This document shows, piece by piece, positions 17,593-25,623 of a DNA stretch of 64,000 bases (within the stretch, counting starts at the first letter, position 1; each line of letters begins with the position of its first letter). Origin of the DNA: Nocardia terrae (GTDB taxonomy: Bacteria > Actinomycetota > Actinomycetes > Mycobacteriales > Mycobacteriaceae); the NCBI RefSeq assembly GCF_009760405.1, contig NZ_WRPP01000011.1, positions 1-64,000 on the forward strand. Direction: 5' to 3'. The notes beneath the pieces are model-generated. The model made no database searches and had not been told where the DNA came from. It saw nothing but the letters and a program-made list of their open reading frames with translations. The position numbers and the translations under genes were made by a program.

Positions 17593-17627
17593 GCGTTAAC
17601 GCGATCGTGACTCGGGTGAACGTTCAC
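17593..17627. promoter_or_regulatory. Two perfect palindromes in the XRE/permease divergent region
   Basis: GCGTTAACGC (17593-17602) and GTGAACGTTCAC (17616-17627) are both perfectly self-complementary. Both centre on a GTTAAC/AACGTT type core and their centres are 24 nt apart. They sit between the XRE-cupin gene and the divergent cluster and are the best operator candidates there. Confidence 0.5.
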
Positions 17628-17692
17628 GCCATACAAGACCGCCAATCTGATTGCTGTCACTTATCACTCCTGTTTTACTCGGAGCGTGCCCG

Positions 17693-17982
17693 ATGTCGGT
17701 CATCGATGGCGACCCGCCAGTCACCACCACCCCAGCCCGCCCCGCGCCTGGTCGCTCACCGGGCTGGCCAGCCTGCCCGGATCCGCCGCCGGGACCACCG
17801 CCTTCGCGGTCAGCTCCACCGGCCTGAAAGTCGCGCTGCTCGTGGTGCTCTCGGCGAACTTCAACACCTTCGTCAGCAACTTCCTGCTGTTCATGATCGT
17901 CTGGTTCGCGCCCTGGGCCGCCATCTACATCATCGACTACCTGGCTTTTTCCGCTCGTCCCGCTCGGAAGGAAGAACTATGA
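17693..17982 (+). pseudogene. NCS1-type purine/cytosine permease remnant with internal deletions
   Basis: An ATG at 17693 begins a plausible N-terminus (MSVIDGDPPVTTTPARPAPG), then that frame loses meaning. In another frame from about 17756 a membrane segment typical of NCS1 permeases appears (LSANFNTFVSNFLLFMIVWFAPWAAIYIIDY), ending at a TGA at 17980-17982. A normal NCS1 permease has about 450-500 residues and 12 membrane segments, so most of the gene is gone and the ends are out of frame. The TGA overlaps the dioxygenase ATG (ATGA), a relic of translational coupling. Confidence 0.7.
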
Positions 17983-19025
17983 CATTCGAAGTACCGATCA
18001 TCGATATCACCGCCTTCGTCACCGACGGCGATGGCGAAGCCCGCGATGCGGTGGCGCGCGCGATCGACGAGGCCGCCGGCACGGTCGGGTTCATGCAGGT
18101 CGTCGGACACGGTGTGCCGCAGGAAATCCTGGAGAACTTCGCCGCCGCCCTCGACCGCTTCTTCGGAATGGAATTGACGGTGAAGAAGCGGTATCGGGTG
18201 CCACCGCCGATCAACCGGGGCTATTCCCCGCCCAAGAGCGAGAGTCTGAGCCTGAGTCTGGGCGTGGCGCAGGCGTCGCGGATGAACGACTTCTTCGAGG
18301 CGTTCAATATCGGTGTCGCGGCCTCCGAGCATCCGGGGCTGGATCTGTCCATCCTCGACTACGCCGAAAACGTGTGGCCGGAGGAGATTCCGGGATTCCG
18401 GGAGCCGGTGGAAGCGTACTTCGCCGAGGCCGCTCGGGTCGCGCGCACGTTGGCGACGGCGTTCGCCCGGGCGTTGGAGTTGCCCGACGGATACTTCGAA
18501 CCGTTCATCGACCACTCGCAGGATGTCCTGCGCATGAACAACTATGCGCTGCCGCCGGGCACGGTGGACATCGACGGCGAGCTCACCGGCATGGGCGAGC
18601 ACACCGATTACGGGATCCTCACCGTGCTGTGGGCCGATCAGGTCGCGGGATTGCAGGTGCTCGGCGCGGACGGAGTCTGGCACGACGTCGTGCCCGCGGA
18701 CGGGGCGCTCTTGGTCAATCTCGGTGATCTCATGGCCCGCTGGACCAATGAACGCTGGCTGTCCACGCTGCATCGGGTGAAGCCGCCGGTGGTGAACGGG
18801 ACCATCGAGCGCCGCCGCAGCGCTGCCTACTTCTGCGACGGGAATGCCGACGCGGTCATCGAGACGCTGCCGTCGTGCATCGGCGAGGGCAGCAAATACG
18901 AGCCGGTCACGGTGGCCGAGCATCTGCGCGTCAAATTGGCGGGTTCGCGCTACCTGCAACCGAATACGAGCGCACCGCGAGAGGCGGCCCGGGTGCTGGC
19001 GGCGCAGCGGGGGGAGCGGCCTTGA
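17979..19025 (+). CDS. Isopenicillin N synthase-family 2-oxoglutarate/Fe(II)-type dioxygenase
   Basis: 348 residues from the ATG at 17979, with GGAAGGA upstream. The N-terminal DIOX_N part contains VPIIDITAF and FMQVVGHGVPQEIL. The double-stranded helix contains the iron ligands GEHTDYG (His and Asp) and STLHRV (second His), followed by the Arg-x-Ser pair RRSAAYF that binds 2-oxoglutarate in this family. It is intact, although the permease before it and the deaminase after it are both broken. The substrate is unknown; the neighbours suggest a purine-like or amino-containing metabolite. Its stop overlaps the deaminase TTG. Confidence 0.85.
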   Translation: MTFEVPIIDITAFVTDGDGEARDAVARAIDEAAGTVGFMQVVGHGVPQEILENFAAALDRFFGMELTVKKRYRVPPPINRGYSPPKSESLSLSLGVAQASRMNDFFEAFNIGVAASEHPGLDLSILDYAENVWPEEIPGFREPVEAYFAEAARVARTLATAFARALELPDGYFEPFIDHSQDVLRMNNYALPPGTVDIDGELTGMGEHTDYGILTVLWADQVAGLQVLGADGVWHDVVPADGALLVNLGDLMARWTNERWLSTLHRVKPPVVNGTIERRRSAAYFCDGNADAVIETLPSCIGEGSKYEPVTVAEHLRVKLAGSRYLQPNTSAPREAARVLAAQRGERP

Positions 19026-19376
19026 GCATTCCCTCTCGGATGTTGCCGAAGGTCAGTCTGCACTGTCATCCGACCGGGTCCGTGCTGCCGGGGACGGTGC
19101 TGGATCCGGCCCGCAAATACGGGGTCGCTCCGCCGGGCGGGCGCGGCGCCGCTGATCTGTACGACATCGACAGTCACGAGGTCGTGGACGAATTCCTGCG
19201 CGCCGGCGGGGCGAGCCGGATTGCGGCGCACCGACCCGACCAATGACTTCCGGGTATTGCACGAGGCGCTGGGTTATGACACCGAACAGCTGCTGGCCTT
19301 CACCCTGGCGGCGGTGGAAGGGTGCTGGCTCGATGAAACCGACAAGGCCGAACGGATGTCAGTGCGTGCCGGGTAA
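19022..19376 (+). pseudogene. Adenosine deaminase remnant, internal deletion with frameshift
   Basis: The start is adenosine-deaminase-like: LPKVSLHCHPTGSVLPGTVLDPARKYG, with the HxH metal motif. After about 65 codons this frame ends at a TGA near 19246. The neighbouring frame then gives a typical deaminase C-terminus (TNDFRVLHEALGYDTEQLLAFTLAAVEGCWLDETDK) up to the TAA at 19374-19376. About 200 central residues, including the catalytic Glu and His/Asp metal ligands, are missing, so it cannot be active. It overlaps the end of the DUF4254-like gene on the other strand. Confidence 0.78.
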
Positions 19377-19784
19377 CCGGCGGCGGCCGGTAGTCACCTC
19401 GGACGCCAAATCCTCGTAGCCGACCGCCAATTCGGCCAGGTGCTCCCAGGCGATGGTGAGTTCCCGGCCGGATTGGCGGGCGAGCGCGGCGTAGGCGGCG
19501 GCGGTGAGCCGGGCCAGGCGGTCGATGACCGCACCCAGGGTTTCGGTGTGCACCCGCGCCGCGCCGTGCGACGGGGGGAGCTGAGTGGTGACCCAGCAAT
19601 CGATCTCATTCACCAAATCGGCTCGGACCGTGTCGAGTTCGAGAATTTCGTCCGATTCCGCACCGAGTAGGCGTTCATGGAGCGCGGTGAGATCGTGCGC
19701 GGCGCGTAGTAGCGGGTGCCCGGGTTCATCGGTCCCTCGGCAAGCCTGAAGGACCTGGTTCTTGGATGGCAGTGTGTCCCTCAT
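19359..19784 (-). CDS. DUF4254-like hypothetical protein
   Basis: 141 residues, mostly helical, with no signal or membrane segment. Segments such as LTALHERLL, LVNEIDCWVTTQLP and VHTETLGAVIDRLARL match my memory of DUF4254 proteins common in nocardiae, but this was not aligned. AGGAG precedes the ATG. The 3' end overlaps the adenosine deaminase remnant by 18 nt. The function is unknown. Confidence 0.7.
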   Translation of the reverse strand: MRDTLPSKNQVLQACRGTDEPGHPLLRAAHDLTALHERLLGAESDEILELDTVRADLVNEIDCWVTTQLPPSHGAARVHTETLGAVIDRLARLTAAAYAALARQSGRELTIAWEHLAELAVGYEDLASEVTTGRRRLPGTH

Positions 19785-19925
19785 CGCTACTGCTCCTAAT
19801 ACCGCGACCTGCGAATTCCAAGCAGATTAGTCAGTGCAGGTGACAAGGGGATGTCTGCCGGTTCAACAACCCACTGCGAATTTGCTATTGAAAGCTCGCG
19901 GTGTCGGCAATTGAACTGTGAGGGC

Positions 19926-20687
19926 TCAGGCGGTCGCGCCGCCATCGATGACGAGATCGTGTCCGATGACGAAACTCGACTCGGGCGAGGCCAGCCACAC
20001 CACGGCCGCCGCGATCTCGGCCGGGTCGCCGACCCGGCCGATCGGATTCGCGGTGGCCATGCGCGCGTCGCGATCCGCGCGAGTTTCGCCGGGGCGGAAC
20101 GACATTGGAGTATCGGTCGCACCCGGGCTCACCGCATTGATGCGGATGCCCTCGCCGATATGGTCGCGAGCCGCGGTCTGGCTCAGGACGCTGACGGCAG
20201 CCTTGGACGCGGCGTAGGCGGCCAATCCCGGGCGGCGGCCGTGCGTGCCGATATTCGACGCCATATTCACGATGACGCCGCCGCCATTGCCGCGCATATG
20301 CGCGATCTCGTGCTTCATGGACAAGAAGACACCGGTCAGGTTGACGTCCAGCACCCGATGCCAGTCGTTGTCCTCCAGGTCGCCCACGGGCGCCGGGGTG
20401 CCCAGGATTCCGGCATTGTTGAACGCGACGTGCAGACCGCCGTGCCGGCGCACGACCTCCTCGACCATGGCCTCGACCTGATAGGCGTCGGTGACATCGG
20501 CGGTCACCCAGTCGACCTTGCCGCCGTCGGCGCGGATTTCCGCGGCCGCGCGAGCGAGCTGATCGGCATCGCGGCCGGCCAGGACCACGGTCGCGCCGCG
20601 GTCGGCGAAGGCTTGCGCGGTCGCCCCGGCGATCGTTCCGGCGCCACCGGTGATCAGCACAGTTTTTTCATCGAAACGGGCGCTCAT
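19926..20687 (-). CDS. Short-chain dehydrogenase/reductase
   Basis: 253 residues from an ATG with AAGGAG upstream. It has the classical SDR layout: cofactor loop TGGAGTIAGA near residue 13, NNAG near residue 90, a Ser in NMASN near 140, the catalytic YAASK near 155, and the PG motif AVSPGATDTPM. The cofactor loop lacks the second Gly of TGxxxGxG (Ala instead), an accepted variation. It is an NAD(P)-dependent oxidoreductase of unknown substrate. The same operator motif lies in front of this gene and the upstream TetR gene, so it is probably that regulator's target. Confidence 0.88.
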   Translation of the reverse strand: MSARFDEKTVLITGGAGTIAGATAQAFADRGATVVLAGRDADQLARAAAEIRADGGKVDWVTADVTDAYQVEAMVEEVVRRHGGLHVAFNNAGILGTPAPVGDLEDNDWHRVLDVNLTGVFLSMKHEIAHMRGNGGGVIVNMASNIGTHGRRPGLAAYAASKAAVSVLSQTAARDHIGEGIRINAVSPGATDTPMSFRPGETRADRDARMATANPIGRVGDPAEIAAAVVWLASPESSFVIGHDLVIDGGATA

Positions 20688-20706
20688 GAGACTGCGGCTC
20701 CTTATG

Positions 20707-20720
20707 TAGAACGATCGGTC
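20707..20720. promoter_or_regulatory. TetR operator copy upstream of the SDR gene
   Basis: TAGAACGATCGGTC matches the sequence upstream of the TetR gene (21369-21382) at 13 of 14 positions. It lies 20 nt before the SDR start on the minus strand. Confidence 0.65.
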
Positions 20721-20766
20721 TTGATTGAAGAGGGGCAAAACGGCTGTGGATAACTCGCAAACCTGT

Positions 20767-21348
20767 TCAGCCGAGGGCGGATACGGCGATCTTCGCCGCA
20801 TCACGCAGGCGTGCAGCGGAATCCGGTGTTCGCTCCAGAACTCGGATGCCCTGGAAGAACACCAGCAGGAATCGGGCGAGGGCGCGCGGGTCCGATTCCA
20901 TGGACAGTTCACCCTGCGATCTGGCGCGCAGCAGCGCTGAGTTCAGCGTCGTCTCCAGGTGTGCCCAACTCGACTCGACCAGCCGCGCGACCGCCTCGTC
21001 GCGCCTGGCCATCTCGACCGCGCTGTTCACGACCATGCAGCCCAAATACGAGTCCGGACTGGAGGCTTCGCGAATGAACCGCTCGACCAGCGCGCGCACC
21101 GCGGGCATGACCGGGCCGGGCTGCGACAGCTCCGCCATGATCACCGGATCGGTGCTCTCCAGGTAGCGCTCGAGGGACTTCAGATACAGCTCGCGCTTGC
21201 CCCCGAAGGTGGCGTAGATGCTCGCCTTGGCAATCCCAAGATGCTCAACCAGATCCGACATCGACGTCGCGTCGTAGCCACGCTCCCAGAACAATTCGAG
21301 AGCGCGGCGCAACACGGTGTCCGGATCGAACTCCTTGGTCCTGGCCAT
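20767..21348 (-). CDS. TetR-family regulator
   Basis: 193 residues. The N-terminal helix-turn-helix (FDPDTVLRRALELFWERGY, then MSDLVEHLGIAKASIYATFGGK) covers about residues 7-52, and the C-terminal part matches the TetR_C domain seen in YcdC/AcrR-like proteins that sense reactive or foreign small molecules. It is upstream of and co-directional with the SDR gene. A 12-bp perfect palindrome 22 nt before its ATG, repeated with one mismatch before the SDR gene, indicates self-regulation and SDR control. Confidence 0.88.
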   Translation of the reverse strand: MARTKEFDPDTVLRRALELFWERGYDATSMSDLVEHLGIAKASIYATFGGKRELYLKSLERYLESTDPVIMAELSQPGPVMPAVRALVERFIREASSPDSYLGCMVVNSAVEMARRDEAVARLVESSWAHLETTLNSALLRARSQGELSMESDPRALARFLLVFFQGIRVLERTPDSAARLRDAAKIAVSALG

Positions 21349-21368
21349 GCCGGCACTCTACGAGTATT

Positions 21369-21382
21369 TAGACCGATCGGTC
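21369..21382. promoter_or_regulatory. TetR operator upstream of its own gene
   Basis: TAGACCGATCGGTC contains the perfect palindrome GACCGATCGGTC (21371-21382), 22 nt before the TetR start. A near-identical copy precedes the SDR gene. Confidence 0.7.
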
Positions 21383-21508
21383 AAGAAAGATGGCTAGCGG
21401 AACTTGGCGGCCCCGCTGCTGGCCCGGCAGCTGTGCCGACCAGCGGGCGCGGGCGAGGCGGAACGGGCGGAACTCGGTGCTGTGCGTATGGGCAATGGAG
21501 GAATTATC

Positions 21509-21527
21509 TAGGACTAGTCTGGTCCTA
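21509..21527. promoter_or_regulatory. Palindrome upstream of the WYL regulator
   Basis: TAGGAC (21509-21514) and GTCCTA (21522-21527) form perfect 6-bp arms with a 7-nt spacer, 22 nt before the WYL regulator start. It may be the regulator's own operator. Confidence 0.4.
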
Positions 21528-21549
21528 TTTGGAGCGGAAGGTGGAGTTC

Positions 21550-22512
21550 ATGAGCGATACGCCGGCACGGCTGCTGCGGCTGCTGTCCCTTCTGCAGACC
21601 CCGCGGGAATGGCCCGGAAGTGAACTGGCCGAGCGACTCGGCGTCACCGACCGCACGGTTCGCCGCGATATCGATCGGCTCCGGGAGCTCGGGTATCCCG
21701 TGGAGGCGACCATGGGCGCTACCGGCGGCTACCGATTGGTCGCGGGAGCCGCCATGCCGCCGCTGCTGGTCGATGACGACGAAGCCGTCGCGATCGCCGT
21801 CGGCCTACGGGCCGCGGCGGGTTCAGCTATCGCCGGGATCGAGGAGGCCGCCGTTCGGGCGCTCACCAAGCTCGAGCAAGTGCTTCCGGCGAAACTTCGG
21901 CGGCGGGTGCGAGTACTGGGGGCGGCCACCGTCTCGCCCGGTGCGTCCACGAATCCGATCGATCCCGAATTGCTCACTACGCTCGCCGCGGCGATTACCA
22001 ACAAGGAGCGAGTTCGGTTCGCCTACTCGTCGGCGGGTGGTGACGAGACGCGTCGGAATATCGAGCCGGTGGGGCTGGTGCCGCACAAACACCGTTGGTA
22101 TCTCGTGGGATTCGATCTCGACCGGAACGATTGGCGGGTCTTTCGCGTCGATCGGATCGAGCGCGCACAGGCCACCGGCGCCCGGTTCGCGCCTCGGGAG
22201 TTGCCCGCCGCCGATCCGGCGGCTTATGTCCTCGGTGCCCGAACCGATTGGGGCGCTCCGGGATTGCACTACTTGGTGGACATCGCCGGTCCCGCCTCGA
22301 AGGTGATCGGCAGATTGGGGGAGGGGCCGGGCGATGTCGTGCCTCGGGGCGAGGACGCCTGCGTCTTCGACATGCGGCGCGACGACCTTCCCGAATGGGT
22401 AGCGCATCGGTTGTTGGAGTTGGGTTTCGAGATCCGGGTGCACGGGCCGCAAGAGTTGATCGAGGAGATCCGGCGGATCGGTGAGCGGGCCGCGCGGAGC
22501 GTCGCGGGGTGA
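21550..22512 (+). CDS. HTH-WYL domain transcriptional regulator (YafY/DeoR-like)
   Basis: 320 residues from the ATG at 21550, with GGTGGAG before it; a GTG at 21541 is the alternative. The winged helix at about residues 3-60 contains ELAERLGVTDRTVRRDIDRLRELGYPVEA. The WYL domain at about 150-230 includes RFAYSSAGG, GLVPHKHRWYLVGFD and FRVDRIERA, the last of which has the usual signature. WYL domains sense nucleic acids or other ligands and control varied genes. It is divergent from the TetR gene and convergent with the ABC transporter genes. Its target is not evident. Confidence 0.88.
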   Translation: MSDTPARLLRLLSLLQTPREWPGSELAERLGVTDRTVRRDIDRLRELGYPVEATMGATGGYRLVAGAAMPPLLVDDDEAVAIAVGLRAAAGSAIAGIEEAAVRALTKLEQVLPAKLRRRVRVLGAATVSPGASTNPIDPELLTTLAAAITNKERVRFAYSSAGGDETRRNIEPVGLVPHKHRWYLVGFDLDRNDWRVFRVDRIERAQATGARFAPRELPAADPAAYVLGARTDWGAPGLHYLVDIAGPASKVIGRLGEGPGDVVPRGEDACVFDMRRDDLPEWVAHRLLELGFEIRVHGPQELIEEIRRIGERAARSVAG

Positions 22513-22528
22513 CGGGTATTCGCCTCGT

Positions 22529-23254
22529 TCAGGCGGCCAGGGCCGCCTGCTGCCGGGTGAGGACCCCGTCGACCATGCGGTAGACGGAATCCATCTGGTC
22601 CAGGTGCGACAGGTCGTGGGTGACCAGCAGGGTCGCCGCGCCGTGCTCGCGGACGATGCCGACGATCAGGTCGATGATGGCCGCGCCGCGCTCCTGATCC
22701 AGGGCGCTGGTCGGCTCGTCGATGACCAGCAGGGCCGGATCGTTCATGAGGGCGCGCGCGATGTTCACGCGCTGGCGCTGGCCGCCCGACAGCTGGGCGG
22801 GGCGCTTGTTCTCGTGACCGGACAAGCCCACCGCGGCCAGGAGATCCCGTCCGCGCGAACGGGCTTCGCGACGCTTGGCCGGGGAGGCGAACAGGCTCTG
22901 GCCCAGGTGGGCCATGGCCTCGAGCTGCTCGAGGGCGGTCAGCGCGGGAACCAGGTTGGACTGCTGGAAGACGATGCCGATCGAATCGCGGCGCAGGGTC
23001 GCGGCGTCGCGGCGGCTGAGGTTCGCCAGATCCAGGGTGCCCGTGGGTGTTTCGAGTTCGACGCGGCCGGAGTCGGGACGCAGCAGGGTGGAGACGCTGG
23101 CCAGCAGGGTGGACTTGCCCGAGCCGGAGGGGCCGGTGATGGCGGCGATCTCGCCCCCGGCCACGTGCAGGTCGACGTGGTTCAGGGCGGTGATGCGGTC
23201 CGCGCCGTCGGGGAAGGTGAGGGTCAGGTCCGAGACGGTGAGGGCGTTGGTCAT
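22529..23254 (-). CDS. ABC transporter ATP-binding protein (MacB/LolD type)
   Basis: 241 residues from an ATG with AGGAG upstream. Walker A GPSGSGKST, the Q-loop GIVFQQSNLVPALTALEQ, signature LSGGQRQRV, Walker B LLVIDEP and H-loop VTHD are all intact, so it should hydrolyse ATP. It lies 35 nt downstream of the FtsX-type permease gene and both are divergent from a two-component system. This matches peptide/antibiotic-responsive exporter modules regulated by neighbouring kinases. The substrate is unknown. Confidence 0.9.
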   Translation of the reverse strand: MTNALTVSDLTLTFPDGADRITALNHVDLHVAGGEIAAITGPSGSGKSTLLASVSTLLRPDSGRVELETPTGTLDLANLSRRDAATLRRDSIGIVFQQSNLVPALTALEQLEAMAHLGQSLFASPAKRREARSRGRDLLAAVGLSGHENKRPAQLSGGQRQRVNIARALMNDPALLVIDEPTSALDQERGAAIIDLIVGIVREHGAATLLVTHDLSHLDQMDSVYRMVDGVLTRQQAALAA

Positions 23255-23289
23255 CGCGATACTCCTGGGAGGCAAGGGAAACGGGGTCA

Positions 23290-24339
23290 TCAGCGGGCCT
23301 GGTTCAGGGCGGTGAGCGGGTCGGTGGTGACCAGGAAGCGCAGGGCGAAGGCCGCACCGAGCAGGCCGAGCGCGATCAGGGCCGCGGCGGGGAACAGCGT
23401 CGTGCTCACGCTGAGCACGAAGGGCACCGCGCCGCCCATGAACAGGCTCGCGACGACGGTGATGCCGACGCCGGCGCCGACACCCAGCAGCAGCACGATC
23501 AGGGCCTGGCTCGAGGCATCTCGGATCAGCGACGCGGTGGTCGCGCCGAGCGCCTTCAGGACCGCGATGTCCGGCTGCCGCTGCACGGTCCACACCGTGA
23601 AGAACGCGCCGATCACCAGCGCCGAGATGGCGAACAGCATGACCGTCATCAGGGTCAGCGAGCCGTTCTCGGCCTTGTAGGACGCCATCGCGGACAGCGA
23701 ATCCTTGGCGCTGGTCGTGGTGGTGTGCGCGGTGGCGTTCACGGCCTTCTCGTCGCTGACGCCGGAGACGGCGAGGATGGTGGCCGCACCGGCGTGCGGG
23801 TTCAGGGTCTGCCAGTCCGACAAGGTCATCCACACCACGGGGGTGTGCGCGTACCAGTCGTCGTCGGTCACGCCCTGCACGGTGTAGCCGGCAGCGCCGA
23901 GTTCGACGGTGTCACCGGCCTCGGCATCGAGATCCTTCGCGGCCGCCTTGGACAGGATGACCGAACCGGAGTCGGTAGCCACGCGCTTGCCGAACGGGGT
24001 GCCCTGCACGCCGAACAATGCCACCTGGGTGGGCGACGCGCCGTTCAGGGTGGCGCGGGTGCGGCTGATGCCGATCGGGTCGACGGTGCCGCCGGTCTGC
24101 TCCCAGGTCTGGACCTGTTCCTGGCTCAGGGTCGAGGCGTCGAAGGACGGGGACGAGCCGGTATCGGAGAACACGACGGTGCCGGTGTTCAGCGCCTGTA
24201 TGGCGGAAATGTTCTGATGCGCCAAACCGGCCGTCAGGCCGCTGAGAAAACTGACCAGCAGCGCGACCAGCGTGACCACCAGGGAAATGAGGAGGAAGCG
24301 GCCGCGGGCGGCCCGCAGATCTCGGAGTGCTACGAACAT
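23290..24339 (-). CDS. FtsX/MacB-type ABC transporter permease
   Basis: 349 residues. One membrane helix at about residues 15-38 is followed by an extracytoplasmic domain of about 190 residues, then three C-terminal helices (about 235-345) with the FtsX core VWTVQRQPDIAVLKALGATTASL. This is the MacB_PCD-FtsX layout. The pair with the ATPase would form an exporter or mechanotransmission complex rather than an importer. It is divergent from the histidine kinase, 129 nt away, which probably controls it. Confidence 0.88.
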   Translation of the reverse strand: MFVALRDLRAARGRFLLISLVVTLVALLVSFLSGLTAGLAHQNISAIQALNTGTVVFSDTGSSPSFDASTLSQEQVQTWEQTGGTVDPIGISRTRATLNGASPTQVALFGVQGTPFGKRVATDSGSVILSKAAAKDLDAEAGDTVELGAAGYTVQGVTDDDWYAHTPVVWMTLSDWQTLNPHAGAATILAVSGVSDEKAVNATAHTTTTSAKDSLSAMASYKAENGSLTLMTVMLFAISALVIGAFFTVWTVQRQPDIAVLKALGATTASLIRDASSQALIVLLLGVGAGVGITVVASLFMGGAVPFVLSVSTTLFPAAALIALGLLGAAFALRFLVTTDPLTALNQAR

Positions 24340-24468
24340 ACTTCCACTCTGTCGGGGAAAGCCCCCCGCGCCATCGCGCCGCCGAACGAAACCCGGTCCG
24401 CCAACGGCACGGCGGCGTTTCCTACTTTCGATGGATGCCGGGGCAATAGCCGGGCATAAGCTGGTCGC

Positions 24469-25623
24469 GTGCATCGCTCGCCCCTCACCCCGGTCTTCTC
24501 CGCCCTGCAGCTCGGTCTGCACGCGCTGGTGGTGGCATTGACCGTGGTGGTCGCGGTGCAGGAGGTGGTCGCCGGATCGCATCCCTCCGTGATCGTCGTG
24601 CTGGCGGTGCTCTTCCTCGGCGTCTACTTCATCGGGGGCCGGTTCCGGCGCAACCTGGTCGGCGCGCGGGTGTGGCTCGCGGTGCTGACGGCGATCTGGC
24701 TGGCGCTGGTGGCCTTCGCCCCGCTGGCGGTCTACCTCGTCTTCGGGCTGTTCTTCCTCTATCTGCATCTGCTGCCGCGCTATTGGGGACTGATCGCGGT
24801 GACCGCCGCGACCATGGTGTCGGTGGTCGGGTTTGCGGCACACCGCGGCTGGACCCTGGCCGGAGTGATCGGCCCGCTGCTGGGCGCGCTGGTCGCGGTC
24901 GCCATCGGGCTGGGCTACGGGGCGCTGTTCCGGGAGGCCGCCGAACGCCAGCGCCTCATCGACGAATTGCTCGACACCAGAAACACTCTCGCCGAGCAGG
25001 AGCGCACCGCGGGCAAGATGGCCGAGCGGGAACGGTTGGCCCAGGAGATCCACGACACGGTCGCCCAGGGGCTCAGCAGCATTCAGCTGCTGCTGCACGC
25101 GGTGGAGCGCGCGGCGCCGGATCATCCCGCGCTGGAGAAGATTCGGCTCGCCCGCGAGACCGCCGCCGACAGCCTGGTCGAAACCCGTCATCTCATCGCC
25201 GAACTCACGCCGGCCCCGCTCGAGGGGCACTCCCTGGCCGGTGCGCTCACCCGCGTCGCCGAGCGCGCCGCCGCGCCCGGCCTGGACGCGCAGGTCCTCG
25301 TCGAGGGCGACCCGCAGCGGCTGCCCATGCCGATCGAGGCCGCCCTGGTGCGCATCACGCAGGGCGCGGTCTCGAATGTGGTGCGCCACGCCCACGCTCA
25401 GCGCATGCGGATCACCCTCACCTACGCCGACGACGCGGTGCACCTGGACGTCGTCGACGACGGTGTGGGCATCGATCCCGCGGTGCTGGCCGAATCACCC
25501 TCCGGCAGTTTCGGTCTCAACGCCATGCGCAGCCGTGTCGAACAACAGGGCGGCACCATGGACGTCGAATCCGAACCGGGCCACACCGCCGTCACCGTCT
25601 CGTTCCCCTTGGAGGACGAATGA
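24469..25623 (+). CDS. Sensor histidine kinase (NarL-type, HisKA_3)
   Basis: 384 residues from a GTG. About five membrane helices fill residues 10-155, with no large sensor domain, as in intramembrane-sensing kinases. The HisKA_3 H-box ERLAQEIHDTVAQGLSS has the phospho-His at about residue 195. The N-box QGAVSNVVRHAHA and G-box GSFGLNAMRSRVEQQGG complete the ATPase. Its stop overlaps the response regulator ATG (ATGA). It is divergent from the FtsX-ATPase pair, so it may detect envelope or peptide stress and control that exporter. Confidence 0.9.
   Translation: MHRSPLTPVFSALQLGLHALVVALTVVVAVQEVVAGSHPSVIVVLAVLFLGVYFIGGRFRRNLVGARVWLAVLTAIWLALVAFAPLAVYLVFGLFFLYLHLLPRYWGLIAVTAATMVSVVGFAAHRGWTLAGVIGPLLGALVAVAIGLGYGALFREAAERQRLIDELLDTRNTLAEQERTAGKMAERERLAQEIHDTVAQGLSSIQLLLHAVERAAPDHPALEKIRLARETAADSLVETRHLIAELTPAPLEGHSLAGALTRVAERAAAPGLDAQVLVEGDPQRLPMPIEAALVRITQGAVSNVVRHAHAQRMRITLTYADDAVHLDVVDDGVGIDPAVLAESPSGSFGLNAMRSRVEQQGGTMDVESEPGHTAVTVSFPLEDE

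Noticed and set aside
17559..17978. Upstream extension of the dioxygenase frame
   Set aside because: The family starts at VPIIDITAF, right after the ATG at 17979, which has a good ribosome site. The upstream part covers the regulatory region and the permease remnant.
20959..21549. Upstream extension of the WYL regulator frame
   Set aside because: It runs antisense through the TetR gene and its operator; the helix-turn-helix begins after the ATG at 21550.
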